Below, piece by piece: positions 14,048-29,187 of a stretch of DNA of 64,000 nucleotides (position 1 is the first letter of the stretch; each line of letters opens with the position of its first letter). The notes beneath the pieces were generated by a model. That model ran no database searches. It had not been told where the DNA came from and saw nothing but the letters and a program-made list of their open reading frames with translations. This DNA comes from Austropuccinia psidii (Eukaryota; Basidiomycota; Pucciniomycetes; Pucciniales; Sphaerophragmiaceae), in the NCBI GenBank assembly GCA_023105745.1, contig JALGQZ010000006.1:64524316-64588315 (forward strand). The letters are read 5' to 3'. Both the position numbers and the translations under genes were made by a program.

Positions 14048-15465
14048 TTTCAGCCTGTGACTCCAAAAAGAGCATCAGCATGACATTCAAATACCATAAA
14101 AAATCGTATATCAAGTGATGAGAAAATACAGTCCATGAAGTTATATTTAAATGGAGGGGAATCCCCTAAATATTATTATATTACTCTTATCCAAATGGGA
14201 CAAGGAGTAACAAAGATACAACAACCCCAAAATAAGATAAAATGAGCAAAAAACCTTATTTTCGCCTCTCATCTAGCTTATGCAGATTTAATTAGTTACC
14301 CACAGAAAAGTAATTTTTCTTAAAGCTCTCAATTAGATATATCAAATTTTATCATTAATTTTCCATTAGCACTCCTCATTCAGGAAATAACACAATCACC
14401 CCTTGAAAATAAAAGAGACTCCCTAAATTCTAAGGTGGCTTCTAAAAAACTGTACAAAAGTATAACCAAATGAAATATCTAAATGAGAGAATTTATTTGA
14501 AATACCTGAGAAGCCTTCATCCTAAACGCTGGATAAGGGATCTTGGTTCAAATTTCTATTATACAAAACACAGGATTGCTGGAATAAGAAATGTAAATAA
14601 ACCCTTGTATCTTTGCAATCTATTGATACAGCTGTACCATAAAGTATACCAAACTTAAGATCTCATAAGTACCTGAAATGCTATCTCATTGAAATCCTGA
14701 TAAAATTCTAAATCAAAATATATATCTGGTTTAAGTTTTTTTGAAGCCACATACTGATGTACAAAAACACATCAAACAACTTCAAACCCTTATACCTTTT
14801 TCTCTTTTTGAGAAGGGTGAAGATTAATGATACAAAATTTCAGAGCTTATTAAGCCCTTCAATTCTTGATATCTCTATTAATGAATGATATATCTGTATC
14901 GTAAGCTTTTGGGTCAATACTGGTCATTTCCAAAGCTGTACCAACCATTCCTCGTTAAATAATCAAAATAATGGTTGTTTAAAGCTTAAGCCTGCCAATA
15001 ATGAATGATATTAGTCATCCAGAGACTCTGAATATATCATAAAAGTTATTATATGTCCTCAATAGAGTTTTTTAATTCTTTATTGATCCAGAAATATAAT
15101 TTGTAGTTCCAAAACCACAATATAGCCTCCATAGAGAAAGTTTTTACTCTAGAGATATCTGAAGAGCTCATTAGCCCCTCAAAGTCCCCAATGGGGATCA
15201 AAGAAGTCCCTTTCTCACTGAAAAAAGTACCTTATAATTGATTAATTAGTATAATTATTTAGTAAAAATATCTTATACCAGTAGTACTCAGTCAATTGAT
15301 ATTTAATTATTTAAACCAAGGTTCTATCTATATTTATCACCACTATTATCATATAACAGTAGAGACTTTTTTTTTATATATTTTCAAGCTATTTCTTATT
15401 ATTTCACCATCATAGTGATAGCTTGTATTAACTGCTTTAAGCTACTAAATAGATTCACCCTGAAA
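14048..15465. mobile_element. Solo LTR, family 2, copy 2 (decayed)
   Basis: The block opens with TTTCAGCCTGTGACTCC, matching the first bases of the LTR at 8048 apart from an altered terminal TG. It follows the same order of shared segments, including a CCTCTCATCTAGCTTATGCAG motif. It ends GATTCACCCTGAAA where the first copy ends GACTCAGCCTGACA. The candidate target duplications, TGATT and TGAAC, agree at only three of five positions. Its length (about 1418 bp) matches the first copy. It is much more diverged and AT-rich, so older or more heavily mutated. Confidence 0.65.
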
Positions 15466-17399
15466 TGAACTGTATCACTATATATTTCCATATAAAATTC
15501 TTATTAATATAGCTCATCTTTATATATATATGAAATTTTATCACTATTATATCTTTATTTAATATAATTAGCAAAACACAGTTATATATTTCTTCATAAA
15601 TGTTTCTGTACTATTTTCATTTACATATTCAAATTATTAACTTATGAATCTGATTAATCAATATCTCTTATAGAAACTTCTGATTTATTATTATAAATTC
15701 AAAAATTAATTTAATATTAAAATATTTACTTTCAATTTATTTAGAAAATGATAAACTGTGATTTAAAAAAAAATATAATTACTTATTGAATCCCATAGAT
15801 CATGGTTTCCAAAAGTGTTTATGACCAAAAATATGGATCATTAAGTATATAAATAATAATTTATATTAAAAATTGAGAAAGATATGTTAGATTACCTATG
15901 AAGATCATAATATAGATCATTCTCTTAAAAAAAGATTAAATCAATAATTACTTCATTAATCTTTTTATTTCTTTAAAAAAAAATGATCCTGTTTCATTAA
16001 AGTCTTAAAAAATCATTATCTCCCTCTATCATTCCAATTATTTTTATAAAAAACTTCTTTTCTTTTTTTTTAGTTTAAAATTTTGGTTTTAAAATATTTC
16101 TAGAAATAAATGCCAGGAAAATTCATGATTTAAAATTTCTATTTAATCTCATAACTAGATCCCAGGTGAAATCCTAAAGTTAAATAATAAAAACTATTTC
16201 CTGAAAGGAATAAGCCAAATACCCCTTGGAAAAACTTAAGAGGTCAAACTATACCCCTTTCTTTTATTATATACCGTAGATTAAATTAAATTAAATAAGA
16301 AACCTTACCGAATTTTAAAGAAGGTTATGATATTATAATGGCATGTAATATCTAAATACTGAATAAATATCTTAGTGATATAATAATTTTGTAAAATTAA
16401 ATGATAAAGTTAAATCTACTTCTGGGGAAAGGGTGACACATGGGAAAAAAATTCAGTCTTTAAGTGTTTGTGAGAGCTCTTGATATCACAAAGCCTTTAT
16501 TTGGCCTGATTTTTACAAATCAGAAGTTTAGTACAGTTCATTGTTTAATCCTCTTTTCAGAATTCAAATTATTATAATTTTAGTTTTTGAAATGAAGTTC
16601 TAGGTAAAAATTATGAATATTAAGGAAGGGAATCTAAAAAATTATTCACATTTCACAAATCATGTTTGAAATTAATTTTTTTTTATGTAATGAGCCTCCT
16701 GTTTTTTTCAAAGCTCAAACTACATTTTAACAATTTATTGAAATTTTTTGTTTGGTATAATTAGTTACAAATTTTATTTTAAGGACCATTTTCTCATCTA
16801 TTAAAAGTTTTAATAAAGCTACTAATCCTCCACCTTGTTATTGCTTCTTTGTGCTCAATAAAATAAGTCCTTTTTTCTACTCAATTATTTAAATCTTAAA
16901 TATCTTTAAGCTGTTTTTTACTCTATATTAAATAAAGTATATCAAAACTACTTATCGGAAAAAAATCCCAGCCAGATGGTCACAATTGAAAGATATTACT
17001 CTAAAATATCCTTTGATCTCAAATAGTTCTTCTTTAATCATTAATTGTAGGTACCTGGTATTAATGAGTAATTTGTAATCATCCTCTTATTTTACTAATA
17101 CTACAGCTTAGTAGCCATTGATAAGGCTTTCTGCTTACATGTCCAATTCAAATTAGGCTACAAATATTCAAGAGAATTAAATTATTTTGACCATGAAATT
17201 TTGCAAAGGGAATGGAATTTTTCAGAAATCCGAATCCAATAAATCTTTATCTTTGGCTAAAACATTTTTATTTAAATCCAGGTCAATTTATCCTGGACTT
17301 TTGTTGTCTCATGGCTCAAATAACCCCTAAAATGTGCTATAATGTTTATTAAAATTTTGCTGTGTGTTCTTACTTCAGCTCATGTCAACACTTTTATGA
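15466..17399. other. AT-rich stretch, nothing recognised
   Basis: No gene or repeat boundary seen. The last few hundred bases may include the lost 5' half of the Tc1/mariner element that becomes recognisable after 17.5 kb, but I could not confirm any N-terminal transposase motif. Confidence 0.5.
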
Positions 17400-17499
17400 C
17401 CAGAAAAATTCAATGAAAAATACATAATATGGGGTGTCTTAAAGAATTACCACAAAAAAAGAATTATGAAGACTGCCTCATTTCCAAAATCACCTCCAA

Positions 17500-18054
17500 T
17501 TTCAATTGGGAAAAGGGAATTTGGGCTCAAAGATAAGTATTTGAACTGGAAAAAAACCATCAGATAAGTGATCATTGGAGAAACATTTGATGAGCTATTT
17601 CTCATACAAATACTCAATAATGGTATGAAGTGGGTTTTTTTAAGCCAAAAAATAAAGGATTACTTTTCTTAATGGTCAATTTCTCTCAGCCAAAATGATT
17701 TGGAAATCTTATTGACTGGATATTCATCAATTTTTCCACAAAATGGAACTGACACTAGAGATACTTGGTAGGCTACAGCTTACCATCATAGAGGACAATG
17801 TATCAACACAGACTTCCAGCCTCAGCAATAAATGGTGAGCACACCATGAAAGAATGAAAATGGATTAGTCACCAAACTCACCTGACCTCAACCCAATGTC
17901 TAATTTTTGGAAAATTATGAAGAGAACAATCATCAATCTGTATCAACCACAAAAAATTAAAAAATTGGGTGTGGTAATTCAAATTTCATAGGATGAAATC
18001 TCTTGGAACACTTTGGATGACCTACTACTTTCAATTCCATGCCAAATGTAAATA
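17500..18054 (+). pseudogene. Tc1/mariner transposase, dead C-terminal half
   Basis: The frame through 17779-17840 reads LTIIEDNVSTQTSSLSNKW, and the frame from about 17865 reads SPNSPDLNPMSNFWKIMKR. These are the second and third catalytic blocks of a DDE transposase of the Tc1/mariner superfamily. The Asp codon (17794-17796) is followed after exactly 34 codons by the position of the third catalytic acid (17899-17901). That position is now Ser, where the family has Glu (PDLNPIEN). In-frame stops lie at the TGA after SNKW and the TAG before SPNSPDL. Downstream sequence (LDDLLLSIPCQM) fits the usual C-terminal end. Mutated catalytic residue, stops and a missing N-terminal half make it non-functional. 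Confidence 0.82.
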
Positions 18055-18930
18055 GTGATTGCACATCTAACTAGAACCATCATTCTGATGAGGTAGTTAT
18101 CTTAATCTTATTTAGAAATTGATCAATTTTTTGATTATTTCTCATTCTTTTTTCTCTCAATGAGAACTCTTTTGTTTAATTTTTCCCCTTAGTTTTGTTT
18201 TTTTTTTTGTTGAAAATTGTGATTTTAGTTTGATTTATTAAAAAAATATTTTTATTTTTATTTACATTTTTTTTCGTTTGAACTTAGTTGAAATGAGGCA
18301 CCCTGTGAGTGTGAGAGTTTTTCCATCACACCAAAAAATAAAATATAGTGCCCTGTCTGAATTGTTTTTGTTTGTATCAAGTTTGGTTTGTATACTTTAG
18401 GTAGGGTAATGTAGTTAGTTCATCTATATTTTTACTTTCTGTAATTTTCTTTACAAGAAAAAATGTTAATTTTCTTAGTGATAAAAACCTCTGCCCTTTT
18501 TTTTTGAGTTACTATGATTGGGTTAAACATTTTGATCAAGTTGAGGCCATTTGAGGTTAAATTAATTTTACTTGACTTTCTCCTTTTATTAATTTTAATT
18601 TTTTGGATTATGATTTTCTTTCTTAGATGACTGACTGTATTTAGTTTAATTATATACTGAATCTATACTTTATATTAATTTTTCATATTTTTCTTTTTAT
18701 TAATTTTCTGTAGAATAAGATGTATGTCTTTATGTGAATGTCTAACTTCCTGATTAAATTTCTTGTTGCAAATTATAGGTACTTCAAGCACTCACTCTTT
18801 TACTTTTGGCTTCAATTATTTGTTATTAGTTCATTATTTCCTCTGCTTTTCTATTGTTCATGATATCTTTTAGCCCAAGTAAAAGGCATGCTGTGACCTT
18901 CATAAATCAAATTTATCAATAGGTCTCATA
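18055..18930. other. T-rich spacer
   Basis: Pyrimidine-rich sequence with long T runs (for example near 18200) and no gene recognised. It forms the edge between the transposon-rich flank and the CpG-retaining gene island. It may contain the 3' end of the Tc1/mariner element, but no inverted repeat could be paired. Confidence 0.5.
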
Positions 18931-21312
18931 TTTTGAGGAAGCATACCCTGATATATTGCCTTAAGCCTCGCATATGATCTCACCGAGCCTCAGAAAACAC
19001 ATCATCAGCTTACCTATTGAGAAGCGAAGAGGTTACATCCTCCTACCTCTCAAAATAATAATTCAATTGAGTTGTCTTCCCTATTCAATGAACTAGAATG
19101 GGGTACTGCTTGATGGACCTAGGAGCACGGCCTTAATCCGCCGGGTGCTTGATTTCTTTTGGTTCACTCCAAGTTAAAAAAACCTCAAGGATGAGGCTTT
19201 TTGCACCTGCCTCAAAGCTGTAGTATATATTTCTTTTGGCTCGTGTTTGAGCTGCTTCACGCTACCACGGAGAGTGCTATCATTGTCGAACTACTCAAAG
19301 TCTCTTTCCTTAACAGCACACTCTTTGCAAGCCAAAATTTAGCCTCACTAAGCGTAATAAAAGGCTTCAGGGTTGGTATATCTATATCTGTTATTGGTTC
19401 CTTGCTCATTGGCGGCATGTCTACAGCCCTAGCATAACAAAGTGACCAACTCAGTGCTTGAAGTGGCGCTTAAAAATTACTATTCCATACAGAACGGTTT
19501 AATAAAAACTATAGCATATTGCGAAAACTAAAGTTTCTGAACACCGCACTTGTCGCAGCCTTTTCAGTGCTTTTGCCCAACCACTCCTTGCCTAGAAAAT
19601 GGCGCACGCATACTAAAAGGTCCTCAAAAGTGAAAAGATGGATTTTTGAATAAGTTACTTACAATTTGATAATGTTTGGGTTTTGCTAGCCTCCAAATGA
19701 TCCCAATTTCTCAAACTGCTTATAGACTATTTTAGTTCCAAAATTGGTATTGTTATTGTTGATTCATTCACCAAAAAGCTATACTTTGACGCCCATGCCT
19801 GTGAGGCTAGTTCATTCAATCCTAAAAGACATGAAATCTAAGCAAAAGCCATGTATGAAGATCAAACAAGATGAGGTAATACGTCTTACTAGTTCTATAT
19901 TATCATTATGGTATTTATTTTATAAAGCATTGCTGCTTGTCTAGTCTAGCCAGCTTTCTAGTCTACTACACTTTGGGTAGCAATGAGTCCCTATCACCGT
20001 TTACGTGAATATGGCTACCTTGTCCAAGCGCTTATTTTAGACATTACATACACCGTAACCAATTCTGGCTTAAATCTTACACTCCTCATCTTGCACCTAT
20101 AAATCGTCATTACAACGCAAGAGTTCTGTTGTCTGTACTATTGCATTTAACGTGCTATACACCCAGGTTACTACATATCTATGGTACAGTGTACACCTTG
20201 AGAGCCACTACTTTGGCAATGAGGGACTGTGTAGTTAAGTTTCATTGCTAATATTGACTGTAAAATACTTGACTCTTAAAAAAATTTCCAAAAGAAAAAG
20301 ACTTATTACGGCTTCAAGCCGCTAAATTTCGTCGTTTTTTTGCTGGTGTTTTAAATGTTGGGTTGCTTGAGCATGTCCCCTTGATAAAAAGTACTGTGTA
20401 GTACAGATATTTTCAATCAAGGAACAAACTGGTGATACAGTACGTACAGTAACAATGATCATGTCTCGGCAGAGGCGCTTTTTCTTCTAAAGAAATTTTT
20501 TGGTAGGTCAGGGTCAGGCTGCAAGTAAGGTGGCACACACCCCGTCACTAATTTGGTAGCTTCTTTGGTGGAAAAAGCCCAAGTCGACTTAGACTCATTT
20601 GAACCGCAGCCGCTCTCTTGAAGCAGAGCACAGTTGCTTCGAATGCTGTCTTTGCATTGGCGTCACACATTATTGCTTCAGGCGTCTGGTTGACATTCTC
20701 TTTCGTATCCACCTTGGCGTTATTTTTCCTTCAGTTTCATTGAACGCAGTATACGCGTTGCTCATGGACTGGTCCGATTGTAGAAGTTTCTTTTTGATTT
20801 GATATACAAAATCACTTCATACCTCCTCCGGAACTCAAATCACGAAATATTCAGTTTAATAAATCTTATTTCTTAATTCTTCCTAAATTATACTTGTTGT
20901 AATTTTACCCCATCAACCAAAAAAAGCCAAATGGGTTTCATCGCCAAATGAACCCTTTATCTACTCGTTGCTTCTGTACAGCTTTCACTCACTCAACGCC
21001 TTTGATTGTCTAAGGCTATAGTATAAATAGCTTCAATGCTTTTTGCCCGTTCTTTACATCACCCTTGTGACCTGTCCAACTATCATAGTTTTTTTTTTTT
21101 TTTTGGTACCTTACTTTCAACCTAATTTAAATCTAAAGCTTCACGCTGCTTTACTGGGACTTTACTTTTCTTGAGCTTCGACTCACTTTACTAAAAGATC
21201 TTTTCAATTTTTCAAATTTGATTGGCTGGCCATCCCAACAAACGTCGGCATTGTCATTTAAACATCAAATCAAACTTTAAACATTCCTTTCTGAATTGTT
21301 TTTGTCTGGACT
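18931..21312. other. CpG-retaining upstream region of the GH7 gene
   Basis: Base composition changes sharply here: CpG dinucleotides, nearly absent on both sides, become frequent (about 15-20 between 19.0 and 20.0 kb). No gene is recognised on either strand. Open frames at 19201-19437 (plus), about 19257-19410 (minus) and 20599-20802 (plus) have no recognisable domain, and stops interrupt all extensions. A minus-strand frame at about 20545-20690 looks compositionally coding (Ala/Lys-rich, containing EAIMCDANAK) but I cannot place it. The region probably holds the 5' regulatory sequence of the cellobiohydrolase and possibly remnants of a host gene. Confidence 0.5.
21022..21030 (+). promoter_or_regulatory. 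TATA-box candidate for the GH7 gene
   Basis: TATAAATAG lies 283 bp before the GH7 start codon, followed by pyrimidine-rich DNA including a long T run near 21090-21104. The spacing allows a long 5' leader. It is only a candidate because A/T-rich matches are common here. Confidence 0.35.
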
Positions 21313-22899
21313 ATGATTAAACTTCTATTCTTAAAGCTTGCCTTGACTTTGTTGACTTCAGTCAATTGTCAACAAATTTCTGATAAGACTCCAGAGACAC
21401 AACCTCCATTTAGTGTTAAAATTTGTACTGATGCAAGTAAATGTGAAGTCGTCAACGGTACTGTTACATTAGACGCCAATTGGCGTTGGCTTCATGACAA
21501 GGACGGCAAGAATTGCTACACTGGTAATAAGTGGGACACAACACTTTGTCCAGATGGAGACACATGTGCAGCAAATTGCGGTTAGTCTCATCTCGCCCAA
21601 CTACTGTATTCCCTTTAATTTCAATCATATCAACGCATTGCCTGACCATTTCAACCTTTAAATAGCTCTTGACGGTGCTGATTACAAAGGAACTTATGGA
21701 ATTACTTCCACCGGTGATGCTCTCACCTTGCGCTTTGTAACCCACGGTCCTTACTCTGTCAACGTTGGATCAAGGCTTTACTTTCTTAACGGAAAAAATT
21801 ATCAGATGTTTAAGTTGAAAAACAAGCAATTCACATTTACGGTTGACGTCTCAAAGCTAGGATGTGGCTTGAATGGGGCTCTATACTTCTCTGCTATGGA
21901 TGAAGACGGTGGTATGAAAAAATATCCTACTAATAAGGCCGGTGCCGTACGTGGTACAGGATATTGTGATGCTCAATGTCCCCAAGATATTAAGTTCATT
22001 GGTGGAAGGGTGAATTTCCTTTTAATTTTTTTTTTAAATTTTTACAGCCTATCTGATAAGTTCTTAAATTTTTTAATTAGGCCAATTCTGAAAAATGGGT
22101 TTCATCTGAAACTGATCCTAACACCGGTACTGGTCTAATGGGATGCTGCTGCCCCGAAATGGATATTTGGGAAGCCAACAAAATTTCTCAAGCCTTCACA
22201 CCTCATAGTTGTTCTGTGAAAGAGCCAACTGTCTGCACGGGTGATAAATGCGGTGCTGCCCCAGATGCTCGATATAAAGGTTTATGTGACAAAGATGGTT
22301 GTGATTTTGCCAGTTATAGATGGGGTGCAAAGGAATTTTATGGTCCTAAGAAGACCGTCGATACTGACAAGCCACTTACTGTCATAACTCAATTCATTAC
22401 AAGCGATAATACCGACACGGGAGAACTGGTTGAAATTCGAAGGATTTACGAACAAGACGGTAAAACAATTCAAAACGAACCCGTTAAATTCCCTGGTTTA
22501 CCAAAACCTGCTGATTCATTGACTCAACCTTTCTGTGACGCTACCAAGAAGTTTACTGGTGACACCAATGATTTTGCAAAACACGGTGGTTTAAAATCTA
22601 TGGGTGATGCCATGGATAAGGGTATGGTTCTGGTCATGAGCTTGTGGGATGACCAGATGGCAGAAATGAAATGGCTAGACAGCAATTACCCTACTGATAA
22701 ACCCAAAGATGCACCTGGTGTTGCTCGAGGAACATGTGATGCCGATGAGGGAAAACCTTCAATTGTTCGACAAAAACAACCTGATGCCACTGTTGTATTT
22801 TCAAACGTCAGTCTGGGTCCTATCACATCTAAGCAAGGATCCTCTTCATCCACCGCCAACCCAACTTCTCCAAAGGTCAAATGTCGAAAAAGAAAATAA
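21313..22899 (+). CDS. Secreted GH7 cellobiohydrolase, no CBM
   Basis: Glycoside hydrolase family 7 exo-cellulase, which releases cellobiose from cellulose chain ends by a retaining mechanism. Three exons are inferred: 21313-21580, 21666-22009 and 22081-22899. The introns (85 and 71 nt, GT...TAG) fall in phase 1 and phase 0 and restore the GH7 alignment exactly. The product has 476 residues. Residues 1-19 form a signal peptide ending SVNC, so the mature enzyme would begin with Gln. Family landmarks are NWRW (56-59), the CGLNGALYF and [10 protein letters not shown] blocks, the catalytic motif EMDIWE (nucleophile Glu230, Asp232, acid/base Glu235), MSLWDD and the WLDSNYP/ARGTC substrate-tunnel region. 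All catalytic residues are intact. The catalytic domain is followed only by a short Ser/Thr-rich stretch and a basic tail ending KVKCRKRK. There is no carbohydrate-binding module. The role is probably plant cell-wall attack by a rust. It converges on ATE1. Confidence 0.96.
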
Positions 22900-23749
22900 T
22901 TAAAGATTAATTTTTAATACTCTTTTAAACTCTTAACTTTTCAAATGTACTACAATCATGAAATAAGTTTTTTGTTTTGATTTGTTTCTTTTGACTTTTT
23001 TTTCCCCCTTTTTTTGACAAAAAGAAATCCCTCATTTGCCCAGATTTTTTTCAACAAAGAAAAAACTATTTCATCTTACACCCAAGGTCAATTAAAAAGA
23101 AAAACTGCTTCTAAGTATCTTTTTAAGTTGCCCATTTCGATCGCTTATATAATTAAGCTATTGTAGTTTAGATTTAAAGTCAAATTTCACTTTGCAATTG
23201 AAGTGGCGAGTTTTAAATCATCTCAGCATGTTGACGACCAATAATAAAATGACTAAAGTCATGATTAAATCCAATGCTTAAGCTTATAAAATAAGAAAAC
23301 TGATCATACATTATTTTCATCCAAGTAACTAATTACCTATTCGATTTGAGCTTTAATCAAGCAAAACTATTTACGCATTTTGTGAAGCACTCGTTGTACA
23401 AGGAAGTGTTTTTTTTTTACTATTGTGGCTCATGGCCACAAAGGCACAGAGAAAAAGCAGCTCACTTTCTTCCACTCAGGAATGAGAGTTCAGTGCACAA
23501 GACGTTCTTTGTGCCAAATATTCAGTATTGGTCGTGTCTTGAAATCTACTACCACCACTAGCTTTTTTCAATGTACTGTTATGAATTGGTTGGAACGTTA
23601 TAATTAAACCAACTCGGTGCAACAGGTATACGCAGTACACGTTTTATATTGCACATGAAAGGCCTCATCAGGTCATTTTCTGACATGATAAAATACAAAT
23701 TGTGGCATCAGGTCATTCTCAAGCAAAACAAAATAAAAATAGTAGTATT
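22900..23749. other. Convergent intergenic region (GH7 / ATE1)
   Basis: The 850 bp between the two stop codons hold the 3' ends of both genes: A/T-rich poly(A)-type sequence just after the GH7 stop and T-rich runs near 22,985 and 23,410. Two open frames of 60-71 codons (23346-23607) overlap in different registers and show no domain, so I do not call a gene. A 12-bp direct repeat CATCAGGTCATT occurs at 23666-23677 and 23706-23717, exactly 40 bp apart. Confidence 0.55.
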
Positions 23750-25520
<1,771 letters not shown>

Positions 25521-27700
25521 CAAGATTGAGTGAACCCCAACGAAAAGTTTTGAAGAGGTCTTTTTCTAATTTCTATAGCAGTCCTATTTTGGAGTTCTAA
25601 CCAAAAAAAGCTTCCCTTACCTATTTACAAGGATCCAATTTGATAAAAAAATGTAGAATGATGAAGTACTGGATCACACTTGAACTACATTTCTCTTTAT
25701 TTTGTGCTTCAAAAATCAAATTCAATTTACTCACAATTAAAAACCAAAGCCAAATATGTGTATGTATGCTAAAAGAAAGCACTATTTTTCTGCGTTCATT
25801 AGTAGATATGATACTTGATTTAGAAGGGGTTTTATTATGAAAAATTGGAGTGAATTTAAGTAACAAGAATGAAAACATTGCTCCTTTTTATTGAAAGCAA
25901 TTAAAAAAAGGAAGTTAAGATTTAGTTTCATTTGTAAATGAATTAAATAAGTTTTTTAAATGATATTGCAGCTGAAAAAGTAAACAAATAGAATATATTG
26001 TAGATCTAAACTGCTTTTTCATAAAATTCAAAAACTAAGATTTTTTATAGGAAAGAAATTGAAAATTGTAGTGATACTTATAAATCTTGTAAAAATTGAG
26101 TGAATATAAATTTCATGAATGTGGGTGTGCCTTTGAGATATGTGTGATATATTCATAAGCAATTTTTGAAAAATACCTTTATTAAAATAAGTTTTTTATT
26201 TAGCATATCATATATCAAAATTTGTTATCACTTCTTATTGGCTATGTTAGACCAAGAATTTAATGATATATTCAAAAGCAAAAACCAAAGACACTGATAT
26301 ATTAAAGAGTCACTCATGAAATATTTTTCTTGAAATTGACTTTATGAAGTATCAAAATCCATATTACTCCTCATTCCTTTTTTTTCAATGGAAAAGACAT
26401 CAGAAGCTCATAAAAGGTGTGAAGCACTGTAGAACTCATTTATGTGTAGGATTAGATCAGGAAATACTTGAGGAGAAAATCTCAGGTAAGCAGTTTTGAA
26501 TTTTTTGAAATCAGCCTGTAACCAAGGTTGCTAAGGTGTCATAGCTGCCCATCTGAATATACTAAACAATCTCCCTACAGAGCTCACAAATTCATTTTTA
26601 AGATTTTGCCTTTAAAGATAAAGAAGACTTTTGAGAAGCCTCTATCAGGAAGACTCAATAATCAGGTTACTAATTGATAAGATAAAGTACAAAATATGAG
26701 AGCTTAATAATCATATAAAGTAATAAAAAGGCAAGATTTCAATACATAATAGTTTGATTTATCATAAGGGTAGTAATATACAGTATAGGAGTAAAATTAA
26801 TATAATGACATATTTTTTTCTAAGACTTGATAATGTAATGGGTAAATTTTAATATAATATAGCAATAAGTACTTAATTATATAATGGTAAGGTATAAGTG
26901 GATGTAAAGGAGATATTTGATCTAATATAAGATCAGTATAATATTATATAAGGGAAAGGTATTATATAAAATCATTTATTTGGATAGGATTCTCAATATG
27001 AAGCTTATTATGTAGATATTCCTCTTCAAGGCATAAGGACTATAGTTTTGGATTTGTTGATATCATTATTGATACCAATATCATAATGAAAAGACTAAAA
27101 AATTGATCATAGGAGGGATTAATACTATAATTCAGACCTTCTCTTAGCTACTGTAAATAATAAAGCACCATGAATAGGCTACTGAGGTTATAATACCTGA
27201 AAACTGACTAAATTATCCCATTAGTAAGGAATGCAATAATTATTCTCTTTCTTGTTATTTAATTTTCTTGAGGAAGGGGCAAAAAAAGGAGTGAGGCCCT
27301 CCCTATTAATATTTTTTAGACCTTAATAGGGACACTCAAAAAAGGGTTGTGTAATAATTTGCTTATTTTGGTCAAGATAGTTTTTTATAATGGTGAAGCT
27401 TAAATGATACCTTTTCTCTAAGGTATTGCACTATTTTTTTGACCAATTATGGAATTTCTTGTGATCATTATTTAATCTGAGATGTTTCTTCTGGTGGGAA
27501 TTTCTGAACTGGTGTCATTTATGAGAAATATTTCACTATAGCTTGAGTTTATTGCACCATTTCCATTTATGGTTATGTAATATTGCTAAGCCTTCTTGGA
27601 TGAAGAAATTGAGATGATGACATTGCTTGAGGCTATTGCACCATTTGATTGATATATTGAAACATGTTTGGTGGATTATTATGTAATATTTGTAGAGGAT
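25521..27700. other. ATE1 upstream region grading into AT-rich DNA
   Basis: The first 100 bp hold the ATE1 leader and promoter. CpG sites disappear after about 25.6 kb, marking the end of the gene island. The rest has no recognisable gene. At 27421-27700 three imperfect repeats of an ATTGCACCATTT-type unit, each followed by an A/T-rich tail, occur just before the copia LTR. No function can be assigned. Confidence 0.5.
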
Positions 27701-28175
27701 TGTGATACTGACTCCTAGAAGAATCAGTGCACTGACACCGCAATGGTATCACCAGATCTCGGATGATCTTCTGACCAGACAATCAGATAATCCTTGAACC
27801 AATCATTGTCTTTTATAAACCAACCAATCTATCCTTCTCAGCTACTAGGAGGTATCAAATTCATATTAAACTCTCCTTAATAGCTTGCTCCTTCCCCTGA
27901 TTCATCTCATCCTTTTACTTCTCACTCTCCTTTCCTTTTTCTCTTTTGATACTCAGTAGTTTTTCAGGTATAGTAGAGCTAATCCATTATTACTCATTAA
28001 TTAGCTTTGGTAAACTGATACATATCCTTTCGCATTCAGTTGTTTTAGTTTGTCCTTTTATCTGATATAGTATAAAATTGTCATCCACCTCTAGGTACCT
28101 ACATTTGTTTCTAACTTACAGTCATTATAGCTTACTAAATGATCTAATAAAATGTACCTTTAGTTCCGCATTCCA
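27701..28175 (+). repeat. 5' LTR of the copia element
   Basis: The 475-bp block begins TGTGATACTG and ends GCATTCCA. It shares long segments with 38005-38471, for example CTAGAAGAA, AATCCTTGAACCAAT, GGTATAGTAGAGCTAATCC and TTAGTTC-GCATTCCA. The visible substitutions between the two LTRs show an old insertion. Confidence 0.88.
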
Positions 28176-28239
28176 ATAGATTTACAATCTTGGCTCTAAA
28201 TCCACAATCATAGACGGAGGATCTCAATTTGTATACTCA

Positions 28240-28960
28240 TGGCTCCTAGACCAAACAATCACAAGGATGAATCAGAAATCCCAATTATAGCTAATGTCAC
28301 CAGCAAATGTGATTCCTTCTTAAATAAATAGACTTACTTGATTTCTGTGAAAATGCCCCAGGACCAGATGAAATCCCAGATTCAATGAACAAATGGGAAA
28401 ATATTAGCTTCAAAGCAATCGCTATTATCCCCTCTTGAGTAAGGTTTTGGGTTTTCTTGGAAATAATCAACTCAGAGACCTCTGAAAAAGCTAATCTGTT
28501 ATGCACTAATCTCAATGAAAAATATGCCTCTAAAAGAGCACTGAACAAAAAAATGGCTTGGATGAACTGGAAGAAGTCAAATCATAATGGAAATCTTCAG
28601 CTCTAAATTGACAACACTCATAACCTCCTACATGAACTCGAATCAGTCAGTGTCAAAGTTCCATCCAAAATTCTGTCTTATATCATACTAGGAAAACTTT
28701 CTTATGACACAAATTTCTCTCAAATTGTCAAACTGTTACTATGAATGACAATCTCATTGGAAGGCCTGATCAAGTTTTTTCCCATCTTCAGATGGAAAAA
28801 CCTATCATCAATCATCCTGTCACTTCAGCCTTCGTTTCCTCTACATCCAGCCATCCTTAAGATATTATTTACTACTGTTCCAACAGAAAGCAGAACCCCA
28901 AATTAACTACACACAAAAAAGAAGATTGCTATTCTGAAGCCCTTCACTTAAGATCACCAC
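28240..28960 (+). pseudogene. Copia gag relic
   Basis: Frames after the 5' LTR read like a copia capsid gene: W-x-N-x-x-F-KAIAII, then a segment with LCTNLNEKYASKRALNK and AWMNW, followed near 28865-28950 by a zinc-knuckle-like stretch (YYCSNRKQNPK...CY) with the Cys/His pattern seen in rust copia gag. Several stops and frame changes occur. The protein would coat the retrotransposon RNA; it is no longer translatable as one product. Confidence 0.72.
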
Positions 28961-29029
28961 CACAAGAAAACGAATTGAGCTCTATTGAAGAATCTTCAGC
29001 TCATCTTTCCTCCACCATGACCTTAGTCA

Positions 29030-29187
29030 CCACCCTAAAAATTTAACAAGAAATTGTGATTGATTGTGGTGCTACATATCATATGTTCAAATTGTGCAAT
29101 GTTTTCTTTTCCATCTCAAAAGTTTCAGAAGTTTCAGCTTCAGTGTGTGACTCAGAAAGAAGCCTTCTTGCCAAAGGTGTTAACCTT
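29030..29187 (+). pseudogene. Copia protease relic (5' part)
   Basis: The frame reads EIVIDCGATYHM, the copia aspartic-protease site (usually D-S/T-G-A), with Asp codon 29062-29064. The sequence is interrupted at 29187 by the solo-LTR-like insertion and resumes in the same frame at 31159. The altered DCG triad and upstream stops suggest loss of activity. Confidence 0.75.
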